From the NCBI GenBank assembly GCA_045106875.1, contig JBGCFK010000475.1:1-23420 (forward strand): a DNA stretch of 23,420 nt, in the 5' to 3' direction. The notes beneath the pieces were generated by a model. It saw nothing but the letters and a program-made list of their open reading frames with translations, made no database searches and was not told where the DNA came from. A program made the position numbers and the translations under genes. Positions 14,711-22,658 of this stretch are shown one piece after another (the stretch's first letter is position 1; the number at the start of each line of letters is the position of its first letter). The DNA comes from Thermohalobaculum sp045106875. Lineage in GTDB: Bacteria; Pseudomonadota; Alphaproteobacteria; Rhodobacterales; Rhodobacteraceae.

Positions 14711-17371
14711 ATGCTATACTTCGCCCCCTGGAAGAAAATCGCGATCATCCTGATCTGTTTGGCTGGAATCGTCTTTTCGGCGCCAAATATCTGGTACGAA
14801 CGCGCCGATACGGCCGCACGCGCGACCTCGGCCATCGAGGCGGAGCGCTATGGCGGGGAAAACCAACCCACGCTTGCCGAGTTGCAGGAACAACAGGCGG
14901 GGTGGCCTTCCTACCTTCCGCCAAACGTCGTCAATCTTGGCCTTGATCTACGCGGCGGCGTGCACCTGCTGGTCGAAGTGCAGGTTCAGGAAGTCTTCGA
15001 CCTCCGCCTGAAGGAACTGCGGCGTGATGCGTTCAACGCACTGCGTGAAGAGAAAATCCGTCGGACGATCAACATCCGGCCCGATCATGTGCTGGTCCAG
15101 ATCACCAATCCTGCTGATGTCGAGCGCGCTGGGCAGGTACTTGGCGGGTTAGCGCAGCCGATCGGTGGTGGCATTGGTGGCGGATTTGGTGTGCCGGGCG
15201 CGACGCTGGGGCAGACGGATCTGGATGTCAGCCGCGACGGCAATGGATACCGCATAGCATTGTCCGAGGCTGGGCAAGGCGAGATCATCAACAGGACGAT
15301 GGCGCAATCGGTCGAGATCATGCGCCGCAGGATTGATGAAACGGGTACGCGAGAACCTACTATTCAGCGTCAGGGTCTGAACCGCATTCTGATTCAGGTG
15401 CCGGGACTGGGTTCATCTGCCGAGTTGTTGGAGATCATCGGCAAGACCGCCAAGCTGACCTTTCATCACGTCGTCGCGCTGGGTCAGGACGCTCAGAGTG
15501 CAGGGCCAGGGCAGATCATGGTGCCGGGCTCTGCTGTGTCCAGCTTCCCGGGCGAGCCATATGTTCTGGACGAGACGCCCATTCTCAGCGGCGACAATCT
15601 CGTTGATGCCCAACTGGGTTTTGATCCCGATAACGGCTTGCCGGTCGTCAATTTCCGATTTGACTCGGCCGGAGCGCGAATCTTCGGCGACTATACCGCC
15701 GCCAATGTTGGTCAGCTGTTTGCGGTGGTTCTGGATAACGAAGTGATCACGGCCCCCCGAATTCAATCTGCGATTTTCGGCGGTGCAGGCTTCATTTCGG
15801 GTCAGTTCACAGTCGAATCGGCAACAAATCTTGGCATCTTGCTGCGATCGGGCGCATTGCCTGCATCCATCGAGGTCGAAGAAGAGCGCAGCGTCGGTCC
15901 TGATCTGGGCGCGGACTCCATCGCAGCAGGCAAGATCGCGACGATTCTGGCCTTCGTAGGAATTCTTCTCTACATGGCCGCGTCATATGGCCGGTTCGGC
16001 ATCTTCGCGAACATCGCGTTGATCGTGAACGTGGCTCTGCTTTTCGGGTTCCTGTCAGCCATCGGCGCGACCCTGACCCTGCCTGGCATTGCAGGAATTG
16101 TCCTGACCATCGGTATGGCCGTAGACGCGAATGTACTGATTTTCGAGCGCATTCGAGAAGAGCTCGCCAACAAGAAGTCGCCGTCCAAAGCGGTCGAACG
16201 GGGCTATGAACAGGCGTTGTCGGCGATCATCGACGCGAATATCACGACCTTCATTGCGGCGGTGATTCTGTTCGCAATGGGCTCGGGGCCGGTAAAAGGG
16301 TTTGCCGTGACCTTGGGTGTCGGGATCATCACATCGGTGTTCACAGCGACTGTCCTGACCCGACTGTTCGTGTCCATGTGGCTGCAAAGCTCGCGGCCCA
16401 AGATGTTGAAGATTGCTCTTTTCAAGCTGGTCAGCTCGGGCACGAAAATCAACTTCATGGGCGGACGCAAGATAGCGGCTGTTTTGTCCGTAGTGCTTGT
16501 GTCCGCGTCCGTTGGCGGTGCGGCCGTTCTGGGACTCAACTTTGGCATCGACTTCCGCGGCGGTACGATGGTCGAGATCCAGACGCAGCAAGAGGCTGAT
16601 CTAAGCCAGATCCGCGGCGTCGTGAATGGGCTTGGTTTCGGTGATGTCGCGGTCCAGGGTTTCGGAACGCCCAATGATGTCCTGATCCGCATTGAGGCTC
16701 AGCCTGGCGAGGATGCGAACAAGCTGGTCGCGCCTGCGGTGGAGGCTGCCTTAGCCGAAGCCGTACCGGGAACCGAGGTGCGCCGGGTCGAATTCGTGGG
16801 GCCGAACGTCTCGGGAGAACTCCTGCAAGCCGGGATCGTCGCGGTGTTGCTCGCGGTGTTCGCAGTGCTTGTCTACATCTGGCTGCGTTTTGAATGGCAG
16901 TTTGGTCTGGCAGCGGTCATCGCGCTGGGACACGATGTGGCGCTGACCATTGGTGTGTTCGAGATCACGGGGATCGAGTTCAACCTTGCAATCATCGCGG
17001 CTCTGCTGACAATCGTGGGGTATTCGCTGAACGATACAGTGGTTGTGTTTGACCGCGTGCGCGAGAACCTGCGAAAATACAAGCAGATGCCGCTGATCGA
17101 GTTGATGAATGTCAGTTTGAACGAGACCTTGAGTCGGACGTTGATGACCTCAATCACCACTTTGATTGCGTTGGTTGCGATGTTCGTGCTCGGACCCGAG
17201 GTTATCAAGGGCTTCACCTTCGCCATGATCTGGGGCGTGATCGTAGGGACCTATTCGTCGATCTTCGTGGCTGTGGCAGCCCTGTTGTGGCTTGGAGTGA
17301 AGCGAGACTGGACGTCCGAGGCCGAGGCTCGGGCCAAGGCAGGTACGCAGTTTGGCGGCGCGCAGGTCTGA
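14711..17371 (+). CDS. secDF: Protein translocase subunit SecDF (SecD-SecF fusion)
   Basis: 886 residues in one continuous frame, equal to SecD plus SecF. SecDF uses the proton gradient to pull secreted proteins through SecYEG from the periplasmic side. SecD features are an N-terminal helix (9-22), LGLDLRGGVHLLVEV (from about 76), the large periplasmic P1 domain, LLRSGALPASIEVEEERSVG and the membrane motif GMAVDANVLIFERIREE (from about 467). The linker near WLQSSRPKMLKIALFKLVSS joins it to SecF, with FGIDFRGGTMVEI (about 612) and VGYSLNDTVVVFDRVREN (about 769). Both conserved membrane aspartates of the proton path are kept. The Mth938-like gene follows after 15 bases. Confidence 0.97.
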   Translation: MLYFAPWKKIAIILICLAGIVFSAPNIWYERADTAARATSAIEAERYGGENQPTLAELQEQQAGWPSYLPPNVVNLGLDLRGGVHLLVEVQVQEVFDLRLKELRRDAFNALREEKIRRTINIRPDHVLVQITNPADVERAGQVLGGLAQPIGGGIGGGFGVPGATLGQTDLDVSRDGNGYRIALSEAGQGEIINRTMAQSVEIMRRRIDETGTREPTIQRQGLNRILIQVPGLGSSAELLEIIGKTAKLTFHHVVALGQDAQSAGPGQIMVPGSAVSSFPGEPYVLDETPILSGDNLVDAQLGFDPDNGLPVVNFRFDSAGARIFGDYTAANVGQLFAVVLDNEVITAPRIQSAIFGGAGFISGQFTVESATNLGILLRSGALPASIEVEEERSVGPDLGADSIAAGKIATILAFVGILLYMAASYGRFGIFANIALIVNVALLFGFLSAIGATLTLPGIAGIVLTIGMAVDANVLIFERIREELANKKSPSKAVERGYEQALSAIIDANITTFIAAVILFAMGSGPVKGFAVTLGVGIITSVFTATVLTRLFVSMWLQSSRPKMLKIALFKLVSSGTKINFMGGRKIAAVLSVVLVSASVGGAAVLGLNFGIDFRGGTMVEIQTQQEADLSQIRGVVNGLGFGDVAVQGFGTPNDVLIRIEAQPGEDANKLVAPAVEAALAEAVPGTEVRRVEFVGPNVSGELLQAGIVAVLLAVFAVLVYIWLRFEWQFGLAAVIALGHDVALTIGVFEITGIEFNLAIIAALLTIVGYSLNDTVVVFDRVRENLRKYKQMPLIELMNVSLNETLSRTLMTSITTLIALVAMFVLGPEVIKGFTFAMIWGVIVGTYSSIFVAVAALLWLGVKRDWTSEAEARAKAGTQFGGAQV

Positions 17372-17386
17372 GCAGGAAGGCATCCC

Positions 17387-17749
17387 ATGCGCATGATCGA
17401 GATTGACTACGAAGCTCAGCCTCCAATTGATGGTTATGGCCCCGGTGGGTTTCGGGTTGATGGAAAATGGCTTGAGGGTCCGCTTCAGGTCACACGTGCG
17501 GGCGCTGGGCCATTCGCGGGGCTTTCAGAAGACGGTTTCGCGCCTCTGCTGGCTCAGGCTAAAGATATTGACGTGCTGCTCTTGGGCATGGGCGCCGACA
17601 TTGCACCTTTGGATGCAAGTCTGCGGACAGCATTGGAAGAAGCTGGCATTGGCTACGAAGTCATGTCCACACCGTCTGCCTGTCGAACCTACAATGTTCT
17701 GCTGACCGAAGACCGGCTTGTGGCTGCCGCGCTGATCCCGATTGCGTAA
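17387..17749 (+). CDS. Mth938-like domain (DUF498) protein
   Basis: 120 residues. The segments DGYGPGGFRVDG, DIDVLLLGMGADI and the C-terminal YEVMSTPSACRTYNVLLTED are characteristic of the Mth938-like fold, whose mitochondrial relative NDUFAF3 is a complex I assembly factor. The bacterial role is not established. The gene has AGGAAGG (17374-17380) before its ATG and lies 15 bases behind secDF. That position recurs in alphaproteobacteria and suggests a membrane-protein assembly role, which is inference. Confidence 0.92.
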   Translation: MRMIEIDYEAQPPIDGYGPGGFRVDGKWLEGPLQVTRAGAGPFAGLSEDGFAPLLAQAKDIDVLLLGMGADIAPLDASLRTALEEAGIGYEVMSTPSACRTYNVLLTEDRLVAAALIPIA

Positions 17750-17906
17750 GCTATTGGCCGGTCCCACCGACGCGGTGCCACTTCTTGAGATTGACGAATA
17801 CCGGCAGGACATGGAATTAACCATTTCCGCGGCTTGGTGAACGCACTATATCGCCGGGAGCGGGGCAAACCCGCCCTATTGAAATTACGACAGAGAGGGG
17901 CATCCG

Positions 17907-18539
17907 ATGTCTTTTGAGCTTCCTGATCTTCCCTACGCCCATGATGCGCTTGCCTCCATGGGCATGTCACGGGAGACCCTGGAATTCCACCATGACCTCC
18001 ACCACAAGGCTTACGCGGACAACGGCGCAAAGCTTGCGGCCGCAGCCGGGCACAGCGACAAGACGCTCGAGGAGATCATCGTCGCGACCTATGATGACAA
18101 GGCGGTCGCGCAGTCGGGTCTGTTCAATAATGCCAGCCAGATGTGGAACCACAACGAGTTCTGGCAGATGATGAGCCCGGGCGAGAGCAAGATGCCTGGT
18201 GAGGTTGAGCGTGCGATCACAGAGAGCTTTGGCTCGGTCGATCAGTTCAAGGCGGATTTCGCTGCAGCAGGTGCCGGTCAGTTTGGCTCGGGCTGGGCGT
18301 GGCTGGTCCACGACTCTGCGGATGGCAAACTGAAGATCACCAAGACCGAGAACGGTGTGAACCCGCTCTGCCACAACCAGACTGCGCTGCTGGGATGTGA
18401 TGTTTGGGAGCATTCCTACTACATCGACTTCCGCAACAAGCGGCCCGCATACCTTTCCAACTTCCTGGATAATCTGGTCAACTGGGAATACGCGGCCCGG
18501 AAGATGGCGGATGCCGCTGCGCTGAAAGCAGCCGACTAA
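17907..18539 (+). CDS. sodB: Superoxide dismutase, iron type
   Basis: 210 residues, converting superoxide to oxygen and hydrogen peroxide in the cytoplasm. The metal ligands are H28 (LEFHHDLHH), H82 (MWNHNEFW), D165 and H169 (DVWEHSYYIDF). A glutamine at 78, just before the second ligand (ASQMWNH), is in the position typical of Fe-SODs, and FGSGWAWLV precedes the C-terminal ligands. Metal choice by sequence is good but not absolute. A cambialistic enzyme is possible. GAGAGGGG precedes the ATG at 17907. The 157-base gap upstream holds a TATATC at 17847-17852 as a possible -10, but no convincing -35. There is no signal peptide. Confidence 0.96.
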   Translation: MSFELPDLPYAHDALASMGMSRETLEFHHDLHHKAYADNGAKLAAAAGHSDKTLEEIIVATYDDKAVAQSGLFNNASQMWNHNEFWQMMSPGESKMPGEVERAITESFGSVDQFKADFAAAGAGQFGSGWAWLVHDSADGKLKITKTENGVNPLCHNQTALLGCDVWEHSYYIDFRNKRPAYLSNFLDNLVNWEYAARKMADAAALKAAD

Positions 18540-18557
18540 CGCGTATTGTGCAATGGG

Positions 18558-18579
18558 GCCGGGGGGGTGACCTCCCGGC
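18558..18579. terminator. Hairpin between convergent sodB and LOG-family genes
   Basis: GCCGGGGGG and CCTCCCGGC form a nine-pair stem with one G-T pair and a GTGA loop (a GNRA-type tetraloop on the plus-strand RNA). It lies 18 bases after the sodB stop and touches the stop codon of the minus-strand gene. No T-tract follows on either strand, so it may act as a 3' stability or pausing structure rather than a classic intrinsic terminator. Confidence 0.5.
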
Positions 18580-18580
18580 G

Positions 18581-19153
18581 CTAATTCAGGTCGAGCTGCA
18601 GTTCGATCTGCTCGATGGCAGAACGTGCATCCGGTACAACCGTGATCAGATCCCTGAATGAGCCATCCGCGAAACCGGTCTCGATCAGATGATCGACCAG
18701 ACCCAGTAGTGGTTCCCAGTAACCGTCCGAGTTTACCAGCATCACGGGGCGGGTATGCAGGCCAAGCTGGCGCCAGGTCAGCACCTCGATAAGCTCATCC
18801 AACGTACCCGGGCCACCGGGCAGTGTCACGACTGCGTTCGAACGTTCAAACATTAGCATCTTGCGCTGGTGCATATTGTCGACGACAAGATATTCGTCCA
18901 GGTCGGATTTGCCGACTTCGGCGTCCACAAGATGCTGCGGGATCACGCCGACAACCTTGCCGCCAGCAGCCTGACTGGCCCGCGCCGCTTCCCCCATCAA
19001 ACCGCGATCTCCGGCGCCGTAGACCAGCTGGTGCCCGCGCATCGCGAGCCCACGGCCCAGCTCCCTTGCTGCCTCGATGAAGACCGGGTTCGTCCCGGAC
19101 CGTGATCCGCAGAACAGGCAGACTGAAATTCCCTGTACCGTCATGGCGCTCAT
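18581..19153 (-). CDS. LOG-family protein (TIGR00730-type Rossmann fold)
   Basis: 190 residues. The family hydrolyses nucleoside 5'-monophosphates, as in cytokinin-activating LONELY GUY enzymes and the bacterial nucleotide 5'-monophosphate nucleosidases. Diagnostic features are VCLFCGSRSGTNPVF at the N-terminus, LVYGAGDRGLMG, a helix with HQRKMLMFERSNA, and the catalytic PGGPGTLDEL. AAGAG precedes the ATG at 19153, and an ATG at 19144 is the alternative. The gene is convergent with sodB and divergent from the LysM gene, so it is probably monocistronic. The natural substrate in this organism is unknown. Confidence 0.93.
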   Translation of the reverse strand: MSAMTVQGISVCLFCGSRSGTNPVFIEAARELGRGLAMRGHQLVYGAGDRGLMGEAARASQAAGGKVVGVIPQHLVDAEVGKSDLDEYLVVDNMHQRKMLMFERSNAVVTLPGGPGTLDELIEVLTWRQLGLHTRPVMLVNSDGYWEPLLGLVDHLIETGFADGSFRDLITVVPDARSAIEQIELQLDLN

Positions 19154-19241
19154 GAGTTCTCTTCGATTGGCATATCACTATCCAAAAGTTACGACATTGG
19201 ATACTGTAACATCCGACAACATCTGCTGATTGGGGACGTAC

Positions 19242-20819
19242 ATGAAGAAAGGGCTTGCCGGAGGCTTGGTCGGGCTGGCGCTTGTCGCAGTTGCGTTTCT
19301 GGGCTGGAACCAGTTTGCCGGTGCTCCGGATACGGCTGGTGATGCGGTCATTGGCGATCAAACCGTCTTGACGCCCGCGCCTCAAAGCGCAGACGTCGAG
19401 GCGGTAACGTCTGCGACCTCTGGCACGCAGACGCCTCCAATCGAAACTGCCGCATCCCCAACGGCTGAACCTGCTGGCTCTGGTGTTACGCAAACGCCCG
19501 AGCAGGTCGATACGGCGGATCTTGCGCGTGAGGCGACTGTGGTCGTTCCAGACAGCTCTACCGGGTCCGAAAACGCGTCCGCCCCGGACAGACCGTTTGC
19601 CGAGAATGATCCGGAGTCTTTGGAGAATGCGATATCTCAGGAACTTTCGGACGAAGGTCAGATGCTTCCTCTATTCGATCTAGTACGGGTCGACGCGGAT
19701 GGACAGACTGTGGTTGCAGGTAAGGCCAACCCTGGGGATCGTGTCGAGATCCTGCTGGATGGCGAGGTCATAGGCGAAGCCGATGCCGATGGTTCAGGTG
19801 CCTTTGTAGGCATCGTCACGGCGCCTCTATCCGGAGCTGCCCAGCAATTGCAATTGCGCACAGTCCGCAAAGAGGTGGAACCCATTGCAGTCGCGGCAGC
19901 CGTTTCAGACCCTGCCCAAGCCACGCCAGCGGAGGTCGAACCTGCAGAGATCCAACCACCAGCGCCTCAAGCCGAGGGGGGCGCTGAGACTGCAACGCGG
20001 GATCCCATCGAGAGCGCAACAGCCGCCGACGACTCCTCGAAATTGCTGGCGGTCGAGCCAGTAACTACCCAGACAGAGCAGCAAGACCCACTGCCATCGA
20101 CTGTCGCGCCTGCCGGTCAGTCAGCGCCGGAACTTGCGGCAACCACCACGGCCAGCGGACAAGCCGATGAGATGCAGGTTGTTCGTGCGGAGCCTACACA
20201 ACCAGACGCGCGTCCAGAGAAAGAGATCGTTGGCGAACAGGCTCCGGCCTATGCTGTCAGCACGCCGGTTATTATACTCCCATCATCTTCCCCAGAAGAT
20301 GCGCCTGCGCTGATCCAGCCTCAGGAGGACCGGGTCGCATTGCTGCAACCGCAGGGCAGGTCAAGCTCGGTGACGCTGGATGCGATCCGCTATGGCGAGA
20401 CCGGTGCGGTCCAGCTGAACGGACGTGGGGCGCCGGGCAATTCCGTGCGTATATACGGCAATGGCGATCGACTGGGTGATACGGGTATCGAGGACAACGG
20501 CACATGGGGATGGGCGCTGGCAAGGGAACGGGCGCTGGGTGTTCGCCTCTTTCGGTTTGATGAGCTGACGACAAAGGGCGCTGTGTCCAGCCGCATCGAG
20601 ACTCCATTCACGTATGAAGCTACGTCGCCCAAGATCGTGCGCCAGCGCGAGGTCGTGATCCAGCGCGGCGACTACCTGTGGACCATAGCCGAGCAGTTCT
20701 ACGGCACCGGTGTCCGCTACAGTCTGATCTATGGGGCAAACTCTGATTTGATCCGCGACCCGGACCTCATATATCCTGGTCAGGTGTTTTCTGTCCCTGA
20801 ACTGGTGGATGCCGAGTAG
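19242..20819 (+). CDS. LysM-domain envelope protein with long disordered linker
   Basis: 525 residues from the ATG at 19242, with GGGGA upstream. A TTG at 19230 is a weaker alternative. An N-terminal hydrophobic helix (GLAGGLVGLALVAVAFLGW, about 5-23) anchors or exports the protein. About 130 residues rich in Thr, Ala, Pro and acidic residues follow. A first small beta domain (LFDLVRVDADGQTVVAGKANPGDRV onwards, about 147-210) comes next, then a second low-complexity linker, then a second similar beta domain (LDAIRYGETGAVQLNGRG onwards). Both contain a G-x-P/A-G-x-x-V-x-I-Y/L pattern like bacterial Ig-like modules. The C-terminal LysM (about 470-520, RGDYLWTIAEQFYGTG and DPDLIYPGQVFSVPE) should bind peptidoglycan. 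It is followed after 35 bases by the ABC transporter gene. Confidence 0.88.
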   Translation: MKKGLAGGLVGLALVAVAFLGWNQFAGAPDTAGDAVIGDQTVLTPAPQSADVEAVTSATSGTQTPPIETAASPTAEPAGSGVTQTPEQVDTADLAREATVVVPDSSTGSENASAPDRPFAENDPESLENAISQELSDEGQMLPLFDLVRVDADGQTVVAGKANPGDRVEILLDGEVIGEADADGSGAFVGIVTAPLSGAAQQLQLRTVRKEVEPIAVAAAVSDPAQATPAEVEPAEIQPPAPQAEGGAETATRDPIESATAADDSSKLLAVEPVTTQTEQQDPLPSTVAPAGQSAPELAATTTASGQADEMQVVRAEPTQPDARPEKEIVGEQAPAYAVSTPVIILPSSSPEDAPALIQPQEDRVALLQPQGRSSSVTLDAIRYGETGAVQLNGRGAPGNSVRIYGNGDRLGDTGIEDNGTWGWALARERALGVRLFRFDELTTKGAVSSRIETPFTYEATSPKIVRQREVVIQRGDYLWTIAEQFYGTGVRYSLIYGANSDLIRDPDLIYPGQVFSVPELVDAE

Positions 20820-20854
20820 CCTGCTCGCCCCTTGCCAGAAAAAAGGCTCCCTTT

Positions 20855-22648
20855 ATGCGCCGTGGCCGTCGTTCCTCGACTGAGGGCACTCCTGACTTTC
20901 GGACGCTGATCCGGGTTCTGCCGGATCTCTGGCCTTCGGACCAACCTGCGCTCCGCGTACGGGTCGTTGTCGCACTTGGCTTGCTGATGCTTGCAAAACT
21001 GGCCGTACTGGCGACGCCGTTCATCTATCGTGATGCTGTAGATGCGCTGGCGCCCGAGAGCGTCGCCATTGTGGTTCCGGTGATGCTGGTTATGGCTTAC
21101 GGCGCAACGCGACTGTTTGGTACCGTGTTACAGCAACTCCGCGATATGGTGTTTGCTCGGGTTGGTCAGCATGCTCTGCGCCAGCTTGGTCTACGGGTCT
21201 TTCGCCATATCCACGGGCTGTCGCTGAATTACCATTTGTCCCGACGCACTGGCGCGCTGTCCCGTGTCGCGGATCGCGGAATCAAGGCGATCGACTTTCT
21301 GCTGCGCTATTTGCTGTTCTCGATCGTGCCCCTGCTGTTCGAACTGGGCGTGGTGGCGATCATCTTCCTCGTCGAGTTTGGGCCTATTTATGTTACCATC
21401 CTCGTCGCAACCATTGCAGCTTATGTCGCCTTCACCTTCCGCATCACGGAATGGCGGGTGAAGATTCGCATGGAGATGAACGAGCAGGATCAGGACGCGC
21501 ATCAGAAGGCCGTGGACAGTCTGCTGAACTACGAAACCGTCAAGTACTTCTCTGCCGAGGATCGCGAGGCCAAACGCTACGACAGTGCTATGGCTGCCTA
21601 CCAAGATGCTGCGCTGCGTACCCAGTCCAGCCTTGCGCTGTTGAACTCGGGGCAGGCGTTGATTCTTGCAGTCAGCATGGTCTCGGTGATGCTGCTCACA
21701 GCCTACGGTGTCCAAGCTGGTGATATGACGGTTGGCGACTTCGTGATGGTGAACGCCTTCATGATCCAGATCACGGTGCCGCTGAACTTTCTTGGGACAG
21801 TGTATCGAGAAATCCGACAGAGCCTTGTCGACATGCGCGAAATGTATGACGTGCTCGACAATGGTGCGGAAGTCGAGGACAGGCCTGATGCGGTGGCTCT
21901 GGATCCGGGGCAGGGCGGTGTCGCCTTCGAGCACGTTGCGTTCGGATACTCCGAGGCCCGCCCGATCCTGCGCGATGTGAGTTTCCGAATCGAGCCGGGC
22001 CAGACCCTGGCCGTCGTTGGACCCTCAGGCGCTGGCAAGTCCACCATCGCAAGGTTGCTGTTTCGGTTCTACGATGTGACCGGAGGGAGCGTGGGCATCA
22101 ATGGGCAGGATCTGCGCGAGGTGACACAGAAAAGCCTGCGACGCGCCATCGGTGTGGTTCCGCAGGACACGGTGCTGTTCAACGATACGATTGGATATAA
22201 CATCGCCTATGGCAGCGACGGTGCCTCGCGCGAGGAAGTCGAGGAGGCCGCACGCGCCGCGCAGATCCATGACTTCGTGATGGGACTGCCCGACGGCTAC
22301 GATACAATGGTCGGAGAGCGCGGGCTGAAGCTGTCGGGGGGCGAGAAGCAACGTGTCGCGATCGCTCGCACCGTTCTCAAGAACCCGCCGATACTCATTC
22401 TCGACGAAGCGACATCTGCGCTGGATACAGAAACAGAGCAGGAAATCCAGGCGGAACTGGCGCAGCTTGCGCGCGGTCGCACGGTGCTTTTGATCGCACA
22501 CAGGCTGTCGACTGTGGTCGATGCAGATCAGATCATAGTGCTGGAGGACGGGCGGATTGCCGAGCAAGGCTCCCACAGTCAACTTATAGCTCGCGGCGGG
22601 CGCTATGCCGAACTGTGGCGCCGCCAGGAGCGGGAAGAACTGGTTTGA
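20855..22648 (+). CDS. ATM1-type ABC exporter, fused permease and ATPase
   Basis: 597 residues, a half-transporter that should work as a homodimer in the inner membrane. The membrane domain spans about 35-320 and includes the family blocks LSLNYHLSRRTGALSRVADRG, LLNYETVKYFSAEDREAKRY and VDMREMYDVLD. ATPase motifs are Walker A GPSGAGKST (389-397), Q-loop VVPQDTVLFNDTIGYNI, signature LSGGEKQR (about 494), Walker B ILILDEATSALD (about 514) and IAHRLS (about 547). This matches the mitochondrial Atm1/ABCB7 and bacterial Atm1 group, which export glutathione-linked sulfur or heavy-metal conjugates. The exact substrate here is inferred from the family. No strong ribosome-binding site is visible apart from AAAAGG about ten bases upstream. 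Confidence 0.93.
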   Translation: MRRGRRSSTEGTPDFRTLIRVLPDLWPSDQPALRVRVVVALGLLMLAKLAVLATPFIYRDAVDALAPESVAIVVPVMLVMAYGATRLFGTVLQQLRDMVFARVGQHALRQLGLRVFRHIHGLSLNYHLSRRTGALSRVADRGIKAIDFLLRYLLFSIVPLLFELGVVAIIFLVEFGPIYVTILVATIAAYVAFTFRITEWRVKIRMEMNEQDQDAHQKAVDSLLNYETVKYFSAEDREAKRYDSAMAAYQDAALRTQSSLALLNSGQALILAVSMVSVMLLTAYGVQAGDMTVGDFVMVNAFMIQITVPLNFLGTVYREIRQSLVDMREMYDVLDNGAEVEDRPDAVALDPGQGGVAFEHVAFGYSEARPILRDVSFRIEPGQTLAVVGPSGAGKSTIARLLFRFYDVTGGSVGINGQDLREVTQKSLRRAIGVVPQDTVLFNDTIGYNIAYGSDGASREEVEEAARAAQIHDFVMGLPDGYDTMVGERGLKLSGGEKQRVAIARTVLKNPPILILDEATSALDTETEQEIQAELAQLARGRTVLLIAHRLSTVVDADQIIVLEDGRIAEQGSHSQLIARGGRYAELWRRQEREELV

Positions 22649-22658
22649 CCGCTCAAGG

